DNA of 27,777 bases from JAGXFP01 sp039714535 (GTDB lineage Bacteria > Desulfobacterota > Desulfobulbia > Desulfobulbales > JAGXFP01): the NCBI GenBank assembly GCA_039714535.1, contig JBDLJC010000047.1, positions 1 through 27,777 on the forward strand. The letters run 5' to 3'. Position 1 is the stretch's first letter, and each line of letters opens with the position of its first letter. Under the pieces are notes generated by a model. That model was not told where the DNA came from. It saw only the letters and a program-made list of their open reading frames with translations, and did no database searches. Shown here one piece after another: positions 13,122 through 21,418 of this stretch. The translations under genes and the position numbers were made by a program.

Positions 13122-14456
13122 ATGACTGAATTTTCTCAAAAAAAGAGGGTGGCCTTGACCACTCTGGGCTGCAAGGTAAACCAGTTTGAATCTGCCGCTT
13201 TTCTCTCGTCGTTCGCGGAACGGGATGTAGAAGTGGTGCCCTTCTCACAGGAAGCCGATGTTTATATCGTCAATACCTGTGCGGTTACCGCCAAGGCCGG
13301 AGCTCAATCCCGGCAGATGATTCGACGGGCTTTGCGGAAAAATCCCGAGGCCCGTCTGGTGGTGACCGGTTGCTATGCCCAGATCGCCTCCCAGGACATT
13401 CTGGGGATTGTTGAGCAGCCTCTGTGTATTATCGGCAATGGTTTCAAGCATAATCTGGTTGATGCCGCCCTGTCCGATCAGCATTGCGATCTGGAGATGT
13501 TGATGGGGGATATCAGTCGGCGGGACGAAATATGCCCGCTGGAGGTCACTAGTTTTGGTGACCGGACCCGGGCCTATCTGCGGGTCCAGGACGGTTGTAA
13601 TAGTTTTTGTTCTTACTGTGTCGTGCCGTTCACCAGAGGACGCAGTCGCAGCCAGCTACCGGATCAAGTCTTGCGCCAGGCCCGGATCTTTGCTGAAGAA
13701 GGTTATCGGGAGCTGGTCGTAACCGGGATTCACACCGGGGTTTACGGCCACGATCTTGAATCGCAGACTGATCTGGTTACTCTGTTGCGGAGGCTGCTTA
13801 AGGAGTGCCCCTTGCGTTATCGGGTCAGCTCCCTTGATCCCGGTGAAATTACCGATGAACTTTTAGAGCTGATGGCGGCCGAGGAGAATCTGATGCCGCA
13901 TCTGCACATTCCATTGCAGAGCGGTGATGACCAGATCCTGGAAAAGATGCATCGGCGTTATCGGGGTGAAGATTTTGCCAAGCTGATCGGTCGGATCAAG
14001 AAGATTTTGCCGGCGGCGGCCATCGGGGTTGATGTGCTGGCCGGTTTTCCCGGTGAAGATGATCGGGCCTTTCAGAATACCTATGACCTGCTGGCCGGAC
14101 TGCCGGTTACCTATCTCCATGTTTTCCCTTACTCGAAGAGGCCGGGGACGGTGGCGGCGGGGATGAGCGGCCAGGTTTTAAAGAAGGTGAAAGATGAGCG
14201 GGTTGCGGCTCTTCGGGAGTTGGCCGATCGTAAACAGAGTGAGTTTTACGAGGCCCATCTTGGCGAAATTCGGGAAGTTCTGGTTGAAAGCGGCGGGCGC
14301 CGGAAGTCTGCCGCCATGAAGGGTTTTACCGACAACTATATCCCGGTTATCTTCGCGGCGCCGATTACGGCTGCCAACCAGTTGCTCAAGGTAAGACTTG
14401 AACGACTTGGCGATGAAGGGGTTGTCGGCACTGTGGTGGAGCAGGAGTCCTTATGA
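13122..14456 (+). CDS. mtaB: tRNA N6-threonylcarbamoyladenosine(37) methylthiotransferase MtaB
   Basis: MtaB is a radical-SAM enzyme that adds a methylthio group to t6A37 of ANN-decoding tRNAs, giving ms2t6A. The 444-residue protein has the N-terminal cluster cysteines in TLGCKVNQFES (C17), NTCAVT (C53) and VTGCYAQ (C84), the radical-SAM triad CNSFCSYC (C159, C163, C166), and a C-terminal TRAM-like end. TLGCKVNQ and the MtaB-type spacing separate it from MiaB and RimO. The ATG at 13122 fits the family N-terminus but has no visible Shine-Dalgarno; the leader is AT-rich. Its stop overlaps the cinA start by four bases. Confidence 0.94.
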   Translation: MTEFSQKKRVALTTLGCKVNQFESAAFLSSFAERDVEVVPFSQEADVYIVNTCAVTAKAGAQSRQMIRRALRKNPEARLVVTGCYAQIASQDILGIVEQPLCIIGNGFKHNLVDAALSDQHCDLEMLMGDISRRDEICPLEVTSFGDRTRAYLRVQDGCNSFCSYCVVPFTRGRSRSQLPDQVLRQARIFAEEGYRELVVTGIHTGVYGHDLESQTDLVTLLRRLLKECPLRYRVSSLDPGEITDELLELMAAEENLMPHLHIPLQSGDDQILEKMHRRYRGEDFAKLIGRIKKILPAAAIGVDVLAGFPGEDDRAFQNTYDLLAGLPVTYLHVFPYSKRPGTVAAGMSGQVLKKVKDERVAALRELADRKQSEFYEAHLGEIREVLVESGGRRKSAAMKGFTDNYIPVIFAAPITAANQLLKVRLERLGDEGVVGTVVEQESL

Positions 14457-15727
14457 TCGGTGCGATTATTGCTATTGGCGACGAATTGACCTCCGGCCGG
14501 ATTCTTAATACCACCAGTTATTTTGCCGCCAGCCAGCTATTTGCCGCCGGCCATGAGGTGGCTGCCATGACCACCGTCGGCGATGATCCGCAGCTGATCG
14601 GCACCACCTTGCTTGATTCTCTGGCCCGGGCCGATTTTGTTATTGTTACCGGTGGCCTGGGCGCGACCAGCGATGATCTGACCAGTGAGGCGGTGGCCGA
14701 CGCCCTGGAACGGCCCTCGACCTTTTATCCGGAAATTCTGGAGCAGATTCGGGCCGGGAGTAAAAATGCCCCGGCCGAGTTGCGGCTCTCCCTGGAGAAA
14801 CTGGCCTGGCTGCCGGCCGGGGCCCATGCCCTTAAATACGATGCCAGTATGGCCGGCTATTTCCTGGTCCACGAGAACAAACCGATTTTTTTCCTGCCGG
14901 GAGTACCCCACGAGATGGAGGAGCTTCTGGTGGAGACGGTGATCAGCCGGCTGGCGGTTTGGGAGGGTGAGGAAGTGCGTCAGGTCCGGCAACGGGTTTA
15001 CCGGGTGGCCGGTCTGCTCGAAACCCAGATCAACGAGCGGTTAGCCCCGCTGGTTGATGGTGCGGAGCGGGTCAGGATCGGTTATTATCCGGTCTTTCCG
15101 GAGGTTCATGTTAGTTTGACCGTGGTGGGTATTGAGGCGGTGGAAACCGACGGTCTGTTCGCTGAAACCGATCAGCAGATCCGCAAGTTGTTGGGTGAAA
15201 ATCTTTATGGGACCGAGGACGAGACCCTTGAGGGTGTGCTCGGCCGATTGCTGGTAGAAAACGGCATGGTCCTGGCCCTGGCTGAGTCCTGTACCGGTGG
15301 CTTGATCTCAAATCGGGTCACCAGGGTGGCTGGCAGTTCGGAGTATTTTCTGGGGGGGGTTGTTGCCTATAGTAACGAGTTAAAACAGCAGCTGCTGGGT
15401 GTCGAGGAGGCGGTTCTTGCCCGATATGGCGCGGTCAGTCCGGAAACGGCCCGGGCCATGGCCGAGGGGATTCGTCATGTCACCGGCGCCGATATTGCTT
15501 TGGCAGTCACCGGGATTGCCGGGCCCTCCGGCGGTACCGCCGAAAAACCGGTGGGGACCGTCTGCTTTGGCTTGGCAACTGCAGGTGAGACCGAGGATTT
15601 TAAGTTTTGTTTTGATGGGGAACGTTGGCAGGTCCAGGAAACGGCCGCCAATAAGGCCCTTGATATATTAAGATTGACCTTAATTCAGCATGATTATGCG
15701 AAAAACCAATCATGCCAGCGTTTATGA
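14453..15727 (+). CDS. cinA: CinA family protein (NMN deamidase / nucleotide pyrophosphatase)
   Basis: The 424-residue protein has the full two-domain CinA form: an N-terminal molybdopterin-binding-like (COG1058) domain with AIGDELTSGRILNTTS and GGLGATSDDLT (about 1-250), and a C-terminal PncC amidohydrolase domain with LALAESCTGGLISNR and VAYSNELKQQLLGV (about 265-415). Family members recycle NAD by-products, deamidating NMN or hydrolysing ADP-ribose; in naturally competent Gram-positive bacteria the gene is linked to competence and recA. It overlaps mtaB by four bases (ATGA) and ends 30 bases before recA, so the three are one operon. Confidence 0.95.
   Translation: MIGAIIAIGDELTSGRILNTTSYFAASQLFAAGHEVAAMTTVGDDPQLIGTTLLDSLARADFVIVTGGLGATSDDLTSEAVADALERPSTFYPEILEQIRAGSKNAPAELRLSLEKLAWLPAGAHALKYDASMAGYFLVHENKPIFFLPGVPHEMEELLVETVISRLAVWEGEEVRQVRQRVYRVAGLLETQINERLAPLVDGAERVRIGYYPVFPEVHVSLTVVGIEAVETDGLFAETDQQIRKLLGENLYGTEDETLEGVLGRLLVENGMVLALAESCTGGLISNRVTRVAGSSEYFLGGVVAYSNELKQQLLGVEEAVLARYGAVSPETARAMAEGIRHVTGADIALAVTGIAGPSGGTAEKPVGTVCFGLATAGETEDFKFCFDGERWQVQETAANKALDILRLTLIQHDYAKNQSCQRL
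15688..15715. repeat. 8-bp inverted repeat at the cinA 3' end, upstream of recA
   Basis: GCATGATT (15688-15695) and AATCATGC (15708-15715) form a perfect dyad with a 12-base centre, ending 42 bases before the recA ATG. It lies in the last cinA codons. It might be an operator for recA or an mRNA hairpin; it does not match the LexA boxes I know. Confidence 0.4.
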
Positions 15728-15757
15728 TAAAACCTCTTTTTTGGGAGAAATGAACCG

Positions 15758-16780
15758 ATGGCTACCTCCGGCGATAAAAGTAAAACAATTGATTCGGCGA
15801 TAATTCAGATCCAGAAACAGTTCGGTAAAGGCTCGATCATGCGGATGGGAGAGGCTACAGCCGAGGCGGTGCCGGCTATTCCCACCGGCGCTCTGAGTCT
15901 TGATATTGCCACCGGGGTTGGCGGTATTCCCCGGGGCCGGGTCACCGAAATTTATGGACCGGAGTCCTCGGGCAAGACTACCCTGGCCCTCCATGTTATT
16001 GCCGAGGCCCAGAAGATGGGCGGCACTGCGGCCTTTATTGATGCCGAGCATGCCCTGGATATAACCTATGCTGAGCGGCTCGGAGTCAATGTCGATGATC
16101 TGCTGGTTTCCCAGCCGGATTTTGGCGAGCAGGCCCTTGAGATCGCCGAGATCCTGATCCGCAGTGGGGCGGTCGATGTTATTGTCATTGATTCCGTTGC
16201 CGCTTTGGTGCCGAAGGCCGAGATCGATGGTAATATCGGTGATTCCCATGTCGGTCTCCAGGCCCGTTTGATGTCCCAGTCGATGCGGAAGATGACCGGT
16301 ATCCTCAATCGCTCCAAAACCGCGATGATCTTTATCAATCAGATCCGGATCAAGATCGGGGTCATGTACGGCAACCCGGAAACCACCACCGGCGGCAACG
16401 CCCTGAAGTTTTACAGTTCGATGCGCATGGATATTCGTAAGCAGACTCCTATAAAAGACGGCACCGAGATAATTGGTAATCGCACCAAGGTCAAGTTCGT
16501 CAAAAATAAAGTGGCGCCGCCCTTCAAGATCGTCGAATTTGATATCGTCTATGGTGAGGGGATCTCCAAAACCGGCGACCTGCTGGATCTGGCGGCAGAG
16601 CAGGATATCGTCGAAAAAAGCGGTGCCTGGTACTCCTACAACGGTGAGCGCATCGGTCAGGGTCGGGAGAATGCCAAGGGTTTCCTGAAGGACAATCCTG
16701 ATGTTTTTGCCGACATTGAACGCAAGGTGAAACTGGGGTTCGGCATCGCTGTTGACGGAGAGAAAGCAGACAAGGCCTGA
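15758..16780 (+). CDS. recA: recombinase RecA
   Basis: RecA forms ATP-dependent filaments on single-stranded DNA, drives strand exchange and triggers LexA self-cleavage in the SOS response. The 340-residue product has Walker A GPESSGKT (67-74), Walker B VIVIDSVAAL (about 140-149), the L1 segment region IDGNIGDSHVGLQARLMSQ, INQIR with loop L2 (GNPETTTGGNALKFYSS), and GEGISKTGDLLD. The C-terminal acidic tail is short. GGGAG lies about 11 bases before the ATG. It follows cinA closely; recX, its frequent neighbour, is absent, as are visible LexA boxes. Confidence 0.98.
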   Translation: MATSGDKSKTIDSAIIQIQKQFGKGSIMRMGEATAEAVPAIPTGALSLDIATGVGGIPRGRVTEIYGPESSGKTTLALHVIAEAQKMGGTAAFIDAEHALDITYAERLGVNVDDLLVSQPDFGEQALEIAEILIRSGAVDVIVIDSVAALVPKAEIDGNIGDSHVGLQARLMSQSMRKMTGILNRSKTAMIFINQIRIKIGVMYGNPETTTGGNALKFYSSMRMDIRKQTPIKDGTEIIGNRTKVKFVKNKVAPPFKIVEFDIVYGEGISKTGDLLDLAAEQDIVEKSGAWYSYNGERIGQGRENAKGFLKDNPDVFADIERKVKLGFGIAVDGEKADKA

Positions 16781-16986
16781 TGGCGTCGGAGCTAAGCGGA
16801 AACGGCGAAACCCCAGATCTCCCGAGTCGTACCCCAAGAACACTCGAAGTTATCGTTTATCTCCTGCGGGCGTAGCGCTCTTGCGGATCGAAGTTTTCGA
16901 AGGTTTTGCTAAGCTCGTTATCTGCTTGGCCATCCCCCTTGGCTACTATTTACGGGTTAATCAAGTTTAATCGGACAGAAATTTTC
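16781..16986. repeat. repeat-like intergenic element, copy B
   Basis: This non-coding block between recA and alaS resembles copy A (7008-7195): GCGAAA, GATCT and GTCGTA of the left core are shared (about 21 of 27 bases around 16808-16834), then ACTCGAAGTTATCG, and GCTAAGC near the right side. GCTAAGC also occurs at the left end (about 16791), giving a direct repeat inside the block. A small dyad TCGAA-GTT-TTCGA lies at 16888-16900. No terminator for recA and no clear alaS promoter is visible. Confidence 0.4.
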
Positions 16987-19632
16987 ATGATGACAGGAAA
17001 CGAGATAAGAGCAAGTTTTTTGCAGTACTTTGGTGAGCGGGGCCACGAAATTGTTGCCAGTTCGCCGTTGGTGCCCCACGATGATCCCACCCTGCTTTTT
17101 ACCAATGCCGGGATGGTCCAGTTCAAACGGACGTTTATGGGCGAGGAAAAAAGGGACTATGTCCGGGCCGCTTCCTCCCAGCGTTGCGTGCGGGCGGGCG
17201 GTAAACATAACGATCTTGAAAATGTCGGTTATACCGCGCGGCATCATACCTTTTTCGAGATGCTCGGTAACTTTTCCTTTGGCGATTATTTCAAGGAAGA
17301 GGCCATTCGTTATGCCTGGGAGTTTTTGACCGTCGAACTGGGCCTTGACCGGAGTAAGCTGTGGATTTCGGTATTTGATGATGATGACGAGGCCTTTGAA
17401 CTGTGGGAGAAGGTCGATGGGGTTGCCGCCGACCGGATCGTCAGGTTGGGCGAGGAGGAGAATTTCTGGTCTATGGGCGATACCGGTCCCTGCGGACCGT
17501 GTTCCGAGATTCATTATGATCAGGGCGAGGAAATGGCCTGCGGACCTGATTGCGCGATGGGCTGTGACTGTGACCGTTATCTGGAGATCTGGAATCTGGT
17601 CTTTATGCAGTTTAACCGGGCCGAAGACGGCACTATGACCCCTCTGCCCAAGCCGAGTATCGATACCGGCATGGGTTTGGAGCGGATCACGGCCGTGCTC
17701 CAGGGCAAGCAGACAAATTATGACTCGGACCTCTTTACCTCTATTTTTGCGCGGATTGGGTCGGTGACCGGCAAGGAGTATGGCCAGAACGATAAGGTTG
17801 ACACCGCCATGCGGGTCATCGCCGACCACAGCCGGGCGACGACCTTTCTGGTCGCCGACGGGGTGCTGCCCTCGAACGAGGGGCGGGGTTATGTGCTGCG
17901 GCGGATCATGCGCCGGGCCATCAGGTTTGGCCGTTTTCTGGGGATGGAAAAGCCTTTCATGGCCAAGATCACGGCGGCGGTTATCAAGCAGATGCAAGAG
18001 GCCTATCCACATATTCTGGAGAGTAGGGAATTATTGGAAAAGGTGGTTAATAACGAGGAAGAACGATTCCTCGAGACCATCGATCACGGCCTGGTGATGC
18101 TTCATCAGGAACTGTCCCGCCTCAAGAAGAGCGGTGAAAAAGTGGTGGATGGTAATTTCATCTTCAAGCTCTACGATACTTATGGCTTTCCGGTTGATAT
18201 CGTTCGGGATATCGCCCTTGAAAAGAGCCTTTCTGTGGATGAATCCGGCTTTAACGAGGCCATGGAGAGCCAGCGGCAGCAATCCAGAAAGTCGTGGAAG
18301 GGCGCCAGTCTTGCCGAACTGGGTGGCGGGGTTAAATCCCTGCTTGAGAAGGGGAGCCGGACAACTTTTAAGGGATATGAAACCTTGCACTGTGATGCAG
18401 TTGTCGAAGCACTGCTCGATGAGCAGGGCGAGATGGTGGCCCAGGCTGTGGCCGGTGAGATGGTAGGAATTATCTGTCCGGAGACACCGTTCTATGCCGA
18501 GTCGGGTGGCCAGAGTGGTGATCATGGCGAAATCAGGGGTGTGAATGGCTTGGCCGTTGTGCTGGATACCGTCAACGTTGGTGAAGGCCTGGTTCTGCAT
18601 CGGGCCGAGATCAAGGAAGGCACCCTGGGCCAAGGTGAAAAAGTTGCGCTGCAGGTTGATCAGGAGCGCCGGCAGCGGACGGCCAACAATCATACTGCCA
18701 CCCATCTTCTCCAAGCCGCCCTCAGGTCTGTCCTTGGTGATCATGTCAAGCAGTCCGGCTCGCAGGTTGATCCCGGGAGACTTCGCTTTGATTTCACCAG
18801 TTTTGCTCCCTTGAGTCCCGATGAGATTCAGCGGGTAGAGGAGCAGGTTAACCGGGAGATCAGGCGGAACAGCCGGGTTGATACTACGGAACTTGAGCGT
18901 GAAGAGGCGATTAAGGAAGGAGCCACGGCCCTCTTCGGCGAGAAATATGAGGAAAAGGTCCGGGTCGTGACCGTTGACAAGTACAGCAAGGAACTATGTG
19001 GTGGCACCCATGTCACCGCGACCGGTGAGATTGGCTTGTTTAAGGTGGTCAGCGAGGGCGGTATTGCCGCCGGGGTCCGCCGGATTGAAGCGGTCAGCGG
19101 CTTTGGCGCTTTGGATCGCTTTCAGCAGATCGAGCGCCAATTGGGCGAGATTGGTGAGCAGCTTAAAGCCGGCCCGGAAGATATTCTGGCCCGGATCAGT
19201 CGTCTGCAGGCCAGGCAGAAGGAACTGGAAAAGGAACTTGCTGAAGTTACGGCTCTCCAGTCGGTCAGTGATCTTGATAGCATTATAAATGAGGCCCGCT
19301 TGGTTGGCGAGGTCAAGGTGGTTGCGGCGAAGATAACCGTTGATTCGCCCAAAACCATGCGGGAAGTTGGTGACAAGTTGCGCGATAAACTTGACTCCGG
19401 GGTGGCGGTGTTAGGGGCGGTTTTTGCTGATAAGGTCAGTTTGCTGGCCATTGTCAGTAAAGATCTGAGCAAGAAATATCATGCCGGCAAGCTGGTCAAA
19501 GAAGTGGCGGTAATAGTAGGGGGCAGCGGTGGCGGCCGGCCGGATATGGCCCAGGCTGGCGGCACTATGCCTGACAAGCTAGATGGGGCCTTGGCGGCGG
19601 TGTATGGCGCGGTGGAGAAACAGGGCGAGTGA
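16987..19632 (+). CDS. alaS: alanyl-tRNA synthetase
   Basis: AlaRS charges tRNA-Ala in the cytoplasm and clears mischarged Ser or Gly through its editing domain. The product (881 residues) has the class II catalytic core (FTNAGMVQFKRTFMGEE, then GDTGPCGPCSEIHYD and DTGMGLERI), the editing zinc site HTATH (about 567-571) with CGGTH (about 669-673), a coiled-coil linker and the C-terminal DHHA1 domain ending GGSGGGRPDMAQAGG. Two adjacent ATGs (16987 and 16990) fit the family N-terminus (MTGNEIR); a longer frame upstream reads through the repeat-like element and is rejected. The ribosome site is weak (CGGACAG). Confidence 0.97.
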   Translation: MMTGNEIRASFLQYFGERGHEIVASSPLVPHDDPTLLFTNAGMVQFKRTFMGEEKRDYVRAASSQRCVRAGGKHNDLENVGYTARHHTFFEMLGNFSFGDYFKEEAIRYAWEFLTVELGLDRSKLWISVFDDDDEAFELWEKVDGVAADRIVRLGEEENFWSMGDTGPCGPCSEIHYDQGEEMACGPDCAMGCDCDRYLEIWNLVFMQFNRAEDGTMTPLPKPSIDTGMGLERITAVLQGKQTNYDSDLFTSIFARIGSVTGKEYGQNDKVDTAMRVIADHSRATTFLVADGVLPSNEGRGYVLRRIMRRAIRFGRFLGMEKPFMAKITAAVIKQMQEAYPHILESRELLEKVVNNEEERFLETIDHGLVMLHQELSRLKKSGEKVVDGNFIFKLYDTYGFPVDIVRDIALEKSLSVDESGFNEAMESQRQQSRKSWKGASLAELGGGVKSLLEKGSRTTFKGYETLHCDAVVEALLDEQGEMVAQAVAGEMVGIICPETPFYAESGGQSGDHGEIRGVNGLAVVLDTVNVGEGLVLHRAEIKEGTLGQGEKVALQVDQERRQRTANNHTATHLLQAALRSVLGDHVKQSGSQVDPGRLRFDFTSFAPLSPDEIQRVEEQVNREIRRNSRVDTTELEREEAIKEGATALFGEKYEEKVRVVTVDKYSKELCGGTHVTATGEIGLFKVVSEGGIAAGVRRIEAVSGFGALDRFQQIERQLGEIGEQLKAGPEDILARISRLQARQKELEKELAEVTALQSVSDLDSIINEARLVGEVKVVAAKITVDSPKTMREVGDKLRDKLDSGVAVLGAVFADKVSLLAIVSKDLSKKYHAGKLVKEVAVIVGGSGGGRPDMAQAGGTMPDKLDGALAAVYGAVEKQGE

Positions 19633-19636
19633 AATC

Positions 19637-19702
19637 TTTTCCCTGTCCGCTTCCTTGCCAACGGTGCCTGTCGGCTACACCTCTAAGGACAGAGCAGGAA
19701 AA
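19637..19702. repeat. long-range inverted repeat between alaS and the atp promoter
   Basis: TTTTCC followed by CTGTCC (19637-19648) faces GGACAG and, after a four-base bulge, GGAAAA (19687-19702). The two 6-bp segments can form one long imperfect stem around 38 bases. It could help end alaS transcription, though no T-run follows on the plus strand. Confidence 0.4.
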
Positions 19703-19705
19703 TTA

Positions 19706-19734
19706 TTGACAGCACTTTTTTAATGGGGTAGAAA
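19706..19734 (+). promoter_or_regulatory. sigma-70 promoter of the atp operon
   Basis: A perfect -35 TTGACA (19706-19711), 17 bases, and a -10 TAGAAA (19729-19734, four of six). The start would be near 19741, 120 bases before the first gene. Confidence 0.65.
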
Positions 19735-19791
19735 TCCCTACTTAACTGAACGGGCATTCATTCGCCGTTTGGACGGGAACTTACGTAAAAA

Positions 19792-19836
19792 ACCGGGAGA
19801 TAGACCGTTGGTCTTCCCCCGGTGATTTTTAATTTT
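19792..19836 (+). terminator. terminator-like hairpin in the atp leader (possible attenuator)
   Basis: Within the leader, ACCGGG (19792-19797) pairs with CCCGGT (19818-19823), and AGACC (19802-19806) with GGTCT (19810-19814) around a GTT loop; it is followed by the T-rich GATTTTTAATTTT (19824-19836). It lies after the predicted start and before the ribosome site of atpF', so it may terminate part of the transcripts or protect the mRNA 5' end. Confidence 0.5.
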
Positions 19837-19860
19837 AAAGCAGGTGTCGGGGAGCGGATA

Positions 19861-20286
19861 ATGATCACCATTGATTTTACAATGCCTATCCAGATCGTCA
19901 ATATGCTTATCCTTATTGTGATAATGAATATTGTCCTGTACAGGCCGATTCGGACTATTCTCGCCGAGAGAGAGAAACGGATAAGCGGGCTTGAAAAGGA
20001 TGTCGATGAATTCAACAAGAACGCCAAGTTACGACTTGAAGAATTCGATACCAAGCTAAACGATGCCCGGACCAAGGCCAAGGCGGAGCTTGATACGGTC
20101 CGTGGCGAAGCCCAGGCTGTTGGCGCGGAGAAACTGGCTGGGATCAGGAAAGAGGCCGATGGCAAAAAAGCCGAAGGCCTTGCTCAGATTGAGGCTCAGA
20201 TCGCCACGGCTGGAGATGAGCTCAAAGGTCAGGTGGCAGGGTTTGCTACGGAGATGGCTGCCAAAATCATGGGGAGGGCTGTTTAA
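19861..20286 (+). CDS. atpF': F-type ATP synthase subunit b' (first b-type subunit)
   Basis: This 141-residue subunit has an N-terminal membrane helix (about 9-27) and a long charged coiled coil. With the second b subunit it forms the peripheral stalk that holds alpha3beta3 still while the rotor turns. The b' form, without signal peptide and shorter than b, pairs with b in Desulfobacterota, photosynthetic bacteria and plastids. The ATG at 19861 has GGGGAG (19849-19854) six bases upstream; an upstream in-frame GTG at 19822 lies inside the leader hairpin and is rejected. Its stop overlaps the next start by one base. Confidence 0.92.
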   Translation: MITIDFTMPIQIVNMLILIVIMNIVLYRPIRTILAEREKRISGLEKDVDEFNKNAKLRLEEFDTKLNDARTKAKAELDTVRGEAQAVGAEKLAGIRKEADGKKAEGLAQIEAQIATAGDELKGQVAGFATEMAAKIMGRAV

Positions 20287-20873
20287 TGAAAACTAGTAAC
20301 TGGTCCAAGGTTAGTCCCGTGTTGTTTGGTCTTGCTGTTCTGCTTTGTGCGTCGCTGGCCCATGCCTCAGGCGGAGAGGGTGGAATTCCTGCTCATAAGT
20401 GGTGGGATCTGCTCTGGCGAACCCTGAACTTTGGGGGCTTGCTGATTATCCTGATTGTGGCCCTGAAAAAGCCGATTGCCAATGGTTTAAAGGGCAGGCG
20501 GCAGGAGATTATTGAAAAATTTGACGATCTTGAGGCCCAGAAAACCGAGGCCGAAAGAATCTATCAGGAGTACGAGGCAAAACTGAGCAAGATTGATGAG
20601 GAGGTACAGTCAATCATCAGTGGCGCAGTCAAACAGGGCGAGGCTGAAAAGGTCAGGATTATTGAGGACGCCAACCGGGCGGCCGGTGATATCCAGCGCC
20701 AGGCCGAGATGGCTATCCAGCACGAGCTTACTGAAGCCAAACTGGCCCTGCGCAGTGAGATCGCTGAGCAGGCAGTGCAGATGGCCGAAGACCTGATCAA
20801 GCAGAATCTTAAGGAAGCTGACCAGAGCAAGATGGTTGAAGATTACCTTGAAAAGGTGGGGGCTATACAGTGA
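20286..20873 (+). CDS. atpF: F-type ATP synthase subunit b
   Basis: The 195-residue second stalk subunit begins with a signal-like hydrophobic segment ending in AHASGGEGG (about 12-34), then a membrane helix (about 50-63; NFGGLLIILIVALKKPI) and a long alpha-helical coiled coil (65-190). The extra N-terminal segment is typical of b from organisms with separate b and b' genes. It starts in the TAATG overlap with atpF' and overlaps atpH by four bases, so all three should be made in step. Confidence 0.95.
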   Translation: MKTSNWSKVSPVLFGLAVLLCASLAHASGGEGGIPAHKWWDLLWRTLNFGGLLIILIVALKKPIANGLKGRRQEIIEKFDDLEAQKTEAERIYQEYEAKLSKIDEEVQSIISGAVKQGEAEKVRIIEDANRAAGDIQRQAEMAIQHELTEAKLALRSEIAEQAVQMAEDLIKQNLKEADQSKMVEDYLEKVGAIQ

Positions 20874-21415
20874 ATAATACAGTGCTAGCTAAGAGATATG
20901 CCAAGGCCTTGTTTCAGGTCGGCAAAGAAGAGAATAGTTTGGATGATTTCAGTAAGACCTTGTCTAAAATAGCCGAGATCTACACTGAAACACCAGAGGT
21001 GGTTGATGGCTTGACTAATCCTCTTTATCCCCAGGACGTTCGCGAGAAGGTGATGGAGCATCTGGTTGGCGCGATGAAGGCGTCACCTTTGATGGCTAAT
21101 TTCCTCAATTTTCTCGTGCAGAAACGGCGGGCGGATGTCCTGCCGGATATTGCCATGGTCTTTCAGGCCCTGGTTGACGATGAAAACAATATGTGCCAGG
21201 GGACGGTGATTTCCGCCTCCAAAATCTCCGGCGGCCTTAATAAGAAGATCAAGGCCACTTTGGAGAAGATCACCGGTAAGCAGGTCGTGGTAACAAACGA
21301 GATCGATCCGTCGATCATCGGCGGTATCATCGCCAGGGTTGGGGATCTGTTGCTGGATGGCAGTATCAAGACGCAATTAAAGGGTTTAGAAGAATCCATA
21401 AAAGGGAGTGAGTAA
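20870..21415 (+). CDS. atpH: F-type ATP synthase subunit delta
   Basis: The 181-residue delta (OSCP) subunit connects the top of the alpha3beta3 head to the b/b' stalk. The N-terminal helical domain (LAKRYAKALFQVGKEE) and C-terminal segment (VTNEIDPSIIGGIIARVGDLLLDGSIKTQL) are typical. It starts with GTG inside the atpF stop (GTGA overlap), with GGTGGGGG about seven bases upstream. atpA follows three bases after its stop. Confidence 0.96.
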   Translation: MNNTVLAKRYAKALFQVGKEENSLDDFSKTLSKIAEIYTETPEVVDGLTNPLYPQDVREKVMEHLVGAMKASPLMANFLNFLVQKRRADVLPDIAMVFQALVDDENNMCQGTVISASKISGGLNKKIKATLEKITGKQVVVTNEIDPSIIGGIIARVGDLLLDGSIKTQLKGLEESIKGSE

Positions 21416-21418
21416 CCA

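Noticed and set aside
15722..16843. 373-codon open frame antisense to recA
   Set aside because: Shadow of the complete recA gene; no domain or start signal.
16906..16986. N-terminal extension of alaS
   Set aside because: It translates the repeat-like intergenic element; the conserved N-terminus starts at 16987/16990.
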